A stretch of DNA of 6,179 nucleotides from Thermoplasmata archaeon (GTDB lineage: Archaea > Thermoplasmatota > Penumbrarchaeia > Penumbrarchaeales > Penumbrarchaeaceae), in the NCBI GenBank assembly GCA_023145185.1, contig JAGLEG010000208.1, positions 1-6,179 on the forward strand. The letters are read 5' to 3'. This document shows positions 1 to 3,600 of this stretch, one piece after another. Numbering within the stretch: position 1 is the stretch's first letter; each line of letters opens with the position of its first letter. Both the position numbers and the translations under genes were made by a program. The notes under the pieces were generated by a model. The model did not search any database. It was not told where the DNA came from and saw only the letters and a program-made list of their open reading frames with translations.

Positions 1-2
1 TT

Positions 3-386
3 ATGTTCGATATCGAACTATTTACCGATGAGGATGGTAACAGGGGAAATAGATGCACCTTCTGTGGATGGCAGGGAGAGGCGCTCCCTCGAAAGACCCT
101 CTCATCGGAGCAGCTTCGATCATATGGTGTTGAGCAGAGGAGGATGAGAGAACAAAGGGATGAGGGGAAGCTCTTCTTCGTTCGAGTATTTGTGGAAAAG
201 GAAGATCTTTTGGAGGAGGACCTTGACCTCTGCGAAAGCCTGATGGAATACCTTGATGTGGACACGCTGGATGGGCCTTACCACGATCCACCCTATTACT
301 TCAACGCGGTCAATGAAAGGCCCTCGAAGAGGACTTTGAAGCAGATCATGGGTCTCCCGGGAGTGGTTGACGTCACGGTGCTCTAG
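3..386 (+). CDS. Hypothetical small CxxC protein with a probable ferredoxin-like C-terminal half (start uncertain)
   Basis: This reads as a 127-residue soluble protein with no signal peptide or membrane segment. I do not recognise the family. Near the N-terminus is a single knuckle, Cys18-x-x-Cys21 followed by Gly-Trp, as in half of a zinc ribbon; the only other cysteine is Cys77, so the usual second CxxC pair is absent, or lies upstream if the protein is longer. Residues 31-55 are a charged, probably helical linker. Residues 56-127 suggest a beta-alpha-beta-beta-alpha-beta order: strand LFFVRVFVE (57-65), acidic helix 69-84, strands around 86-103, helix 108-116, then LPGVVDVTVL (118-127), an ending that recalls ACT-like regulatory domains. 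Fold and metal binding are inferred. The ATG lies two bases from the window edge, so no ribosome-binding site can be seen and the real start may be upstream. AGG/AGA arginine codons match the downstream gene. It ends 175 bases before the giant gene on the same strand. Confidence 0.7.
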   Translation: MFDIELFTDEDGNRGNRCTFCGWQGEALPRKTLSSEQLRSYGVEQRRMREQRDEGKLFFVRVFVEKEDLLEEDLDLCESLMEYLDVDTLDGPYHDPPYYFNAVNERPSKRTLKQIMGLPGVVDVTVL

Positions 387-502
387 GGTGAATGCTTAAT
401 ATTGACCCGGGCTCAAAGATAATGAAGCCGATCCTTGATCATGTAGAGGAGATGATGGTAGTGTCCATTCAAGCATTTTATTGACAATGGATTTCAAGAT
501 AG

Positions 503-512
503 ATTAAATAAT
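503..512 (+). promoter_or_regulatory. Candidate archaeal TATA/BRE promoter element for the giant surface-protein gene
   Basis: The AT-rich run ATTAAATAAT stands out in the gap, with a purine-rich AAGATAG just upstream that could serve as a BRE. An archaeal start site about 25 bases downstream would give a leader of roughly 30 bases, leaving room for the G-rich ribosome-binding site at 549-555. The match to the TATA consensus is only approximate. A second AT-rich patch at 474-482 is a weaker alternative. No operator or clear terminator is visible in 387-561. Confidence 0.25.
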
Positions 513-548
513 TTGGATTCGTTGGAATGAGGCCATCGGACTTCTGAT

Positions 549-558
549 AGGGGGATCA
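549..558 (+). promoter_or_regulatory. Shine-Dalgarno-like site that decides the TTG start at 562
   Basis: AGGGGGATCA ends three bases before the TTG at 562, with the G-run about six bases from it. It is partly complementary to the archaeal 16S 3' end (the complement of the anti-SD is GGAGGTGATC). The long frame opens after a TAA at 505-507 and has no ATG or GTG before this TTG. The first in-frame ATG, at 610, falls inside the hydrophobic stretch and would remove the lysines expected at the front of a signal peptide. The TTG is therefore the better start. Confidence 0.55.
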
Positions 559-561
559 CAT

Positions 562-657
562 TTGGGTAAATATTATAAAAATGGTCTAGTAATTTTTCTG
601 GCTTTGATAATGCTTTCATCAACCTTGATCATCTTCAACAATGAGGATGTCCAGGGA
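562..657 (+). other. N-terminal signal peptide or signal anchor
   Basis: Residues 2-7 (GKYYKN) carry two lysines, followed by an uninterrupted hydrophobic core at 8-25 (GLVIFLALIMLSSTLIIF). A polar acidic segment begins at Asn26. This is the n-region and h-region pattern of a Sec signal. A plausible cleavage lies near Val30-Gln31-Gly32, but no strong A-x-A site is present, so an uncleaved anchor is possible. There is no lipobox cysteine and no twin arginine. Confidence 0.8.
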
Positions 658-3600
658 GAAGATGATCAGACCGTCCTGGAAGATCAGGTTGATGAGGTTT
701 TATTGCCTAGTGTAACCAACATCCAGAACACAAGTGGAGGTTGGTGGGCGGAGGAGGCCATTGGATCTTCTTGGACCTATAGTACGGGCTTCGCCCTTGA
801 CCTGAATGGTGTGCTCCATATATCCTACATGGAATACCTTACGATAGGTTACGAGAGATTTCATCTTGTTTATGCAAAACGTGTTGATAATGTATGGACC
901 AAGGAATACGTGGAATCTCACCATGATTTCGTTGGGAGTACATCCTCCCTCGCTGTCGATCCTTCGGGGAAAGTGTATATTGCCTATTATTACAATGATT
1001 ATGAGGACCTGAAAATTGCCGCCAGAAATGGTACTGGCTGGGACATCTCAACGATCGAATCAAGTAGTGATAGCGGTAATTATCCATCTTTGGTGCTGGA
1101 TTCCAATGATCGGCCGATCATCTCTTATTACAAGGCAACGGGAACCACCATATATTTGAGACTGGCAAGATGGAACGGCACCGGTTGGGACCTCTCGACC
1201 GTTGATACCAATGTTGGGCTTGAATCCTCAATTGCTATCGGTTCCAATGATGAACTTCACATTTCATACAAAAAAATTGGTCAGCCCGGGGGACTTGGAT
1301 ATGCATACTGGAACAATACCACCTGGAACATAACTATTGTTGACGAATATCACTACAGAGTTTATTATCCAAGTATCTCACTGGACAGCAAAGAGCGACC
1401 ACACATCGCGTATTACGATTTTTATGACAAGGATCTGCTCTACGCGTACAAGAATGGAACCGGCTGGAACATCTCGAAGTTGGAGGAGGAGAACGAGACC
1501 GGCAATTATCCCAGTATTGTCGTAGATGAAGATGACCATCCACATATCGTCTTTTCCAACCAATCAACAGGTCAGGTGATCTACATCCACTGGGATGGAG
1601 GTAAATGGATACGGGAGGTCCTGTCAGATAAGATTGGAAAATATCATGGGGCCATACTGCTTGATGAAAGAGATGTCCCTTTGATCGTTCAAAGGGTCGG
1701 ATCCCAGGGAATGACACTTTTCAGAAAGACATACGAGAGGATCAATGTTACGACGCCAGCTGTCGGGGCATCGTGGTCCCGGGGGCAGACATACTTCATC
1801 AACTGGTCAACAGAGAACCTTCTCAATGGAAGTACCGTGGACCTGGACCTGGTATGGTTCGATGAACATGAGCGATCTATCGCTAGCGGATTGAATGCAA
1901 GTCTGGGTACGTTCAACTGGACGCTTCCGACCAATGTTAGAACGGGGAGCCGTCACAGGGTCCGAATTCGATACGATACATGGTCCTACGTGATGGGATT
2001 TTCAGGTGAGTTCAATGTCCCTCAGGAGAAAGGATGGTATTTCGATACCGTTGAAAAACAGCTGTCAGGGCCGATCTCACTTGTGCTGGATAAGAATGAA
2101 ACACCAACTATTGGATTCTACTCCGATGGGGTTAAATTCAGCAAATGGGATGTGGATCACTGGTCAAATGTGACGGTCGACAACAGCACATTACTTTTAT
2201 ATGGATTGGACATGGACCTGGATTCCAATGACATGCCACATTACGCCTATTATGACTACACCAACAGGGATCTTATATATACACGCTGGAACGGGACGGC
2301 ATGGGAAAAGACCACTGTGGATTCATCAGGAGATGTGGGTTATTTTTGTTCGATCGCCATTGATGGTTCCGACAATCCACATATCTCATACTACGACTCG
2401 ACAAATGCCAATTTGAAATATGCTGAATGGAACGGAAGGCAGTTCAACACGGAGACGGTAGATACGTTTACGGTAAGGAGGGCTTCGGACATCAAGATCA
2501 ACTCCACCGACAAACCTCATATTGCCTACAAGGATCTGAGGAATGGGGACATGAAACTTGCAAGCAGGAACGGGAGTGGTTGGGATGTACAGATCGTGGA
2601 CGCCATCTCTTATTCACTAGCTCCAAGTCTGGCCATAGATGAGGAGGATAATTTTCATATCGCATATAGAGGGGGGGGGCAGTATTATGCACACTGGAAT
2701 GGATCTGGATTTAGCGTAGAAGAGATCGAGGGATCCATTAATGGAGTTCGCCCTGCCCTGGATATCGATTCAGAAGGATATCCACATATCATATATCAGG
2801 TTGATAATGACGACCATGATTATCTTCAATATACGAAATGGAACGGTACAGGGTGGGAAAGCGAGATGTTGATCGGCCTGTCTAATACTTACCACAGCCC
2901 GTGGTTTAATATTGAATTGGACTCAAATGACACACCACACATCGCGTTCTATCGTGAGGATGGGAACGGTTTGGAATATGGATACAAACAGAGCAACGCA
3001 ACGGTCCCATCTTCGGTTTCAAACCTCAGAGTGAGGGAATCTGAAAATGGGGCTTTCCTTGAATGGGACCCACCGTATGAGGATGGTGGTCTGGTCATCT
3101 TGACATACTCATTATACAGGGGGAACAGCACGGAAAACCTGACATTTGTTGGAAATATATCCATTGACAGAACAAATTACAGCGACGCAATCGTAGAACA
3201 CAACACGGATTATTATTACGCTATCATAGCGGTGAATTCCGTTGGTGAGGCTAACATTGTCGATGCTGTGAAGTTCAAGATCTCCATCCCCGTACTATTT
3301 GTTGACGATGACGATGGGGCCGACCATGACTCATATTTCAAGGCAGCCTTGAACAGAACGGACCACAGATACTTTGAATGGGACATCTACGACTCCGGCC
3401 CTATAGGCTATGCAAATCTGTCATTGTATGATGTAGTCATATGGGCGACCGGGGACAGGGCCAGTAACACGCTCACAACGACCGATCAGGCAAACCTGAT
3501 CGATTATTTGAATGGTAGCGGGCGCCTCTATCTCTCCAGCCAGGACCTCTTCTTCGATATCACGTCGAACACGGATGGGGCAGTTACGAACACGTTCGTC

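Noticed and set aside
392..484. A 30-codon plus-strand frame from ATG at 392 to TGA at 484, just after the stop of the first gene and preceded by GGGTGA
   Set aside because: The GGGTGA abuts the ATG with no proper spacing, the peptide has no recognisable motif, and it is short enough to arise by chance. It could be the remnant of a lost gene, but nothing supports this.
387..561. Possible terminator for the first gene
   Set aside because: The gap has only a four-T run (476-479) and a tiny TGATCA palindrome (436-441), with no stable hairpin or long T-tract, so I do not call a terminator.
1334..1717. A minus-strand open frame of 127 codons
   Set aside because: It lies wholly inside the long gene opposite clear propeller repeats. 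Its translation is rich in Arg, Cys, His and Pro with no domain pattern, as expected for an antisense shadow.
2201..2642. Two plus-strand frames of 71 codons each (2201-2416 and 2427-2642) in other phases
   Set aside because: Both overlap the second propeller out of frame and show low-complexity shadow translations; the main frame is continuous through them.
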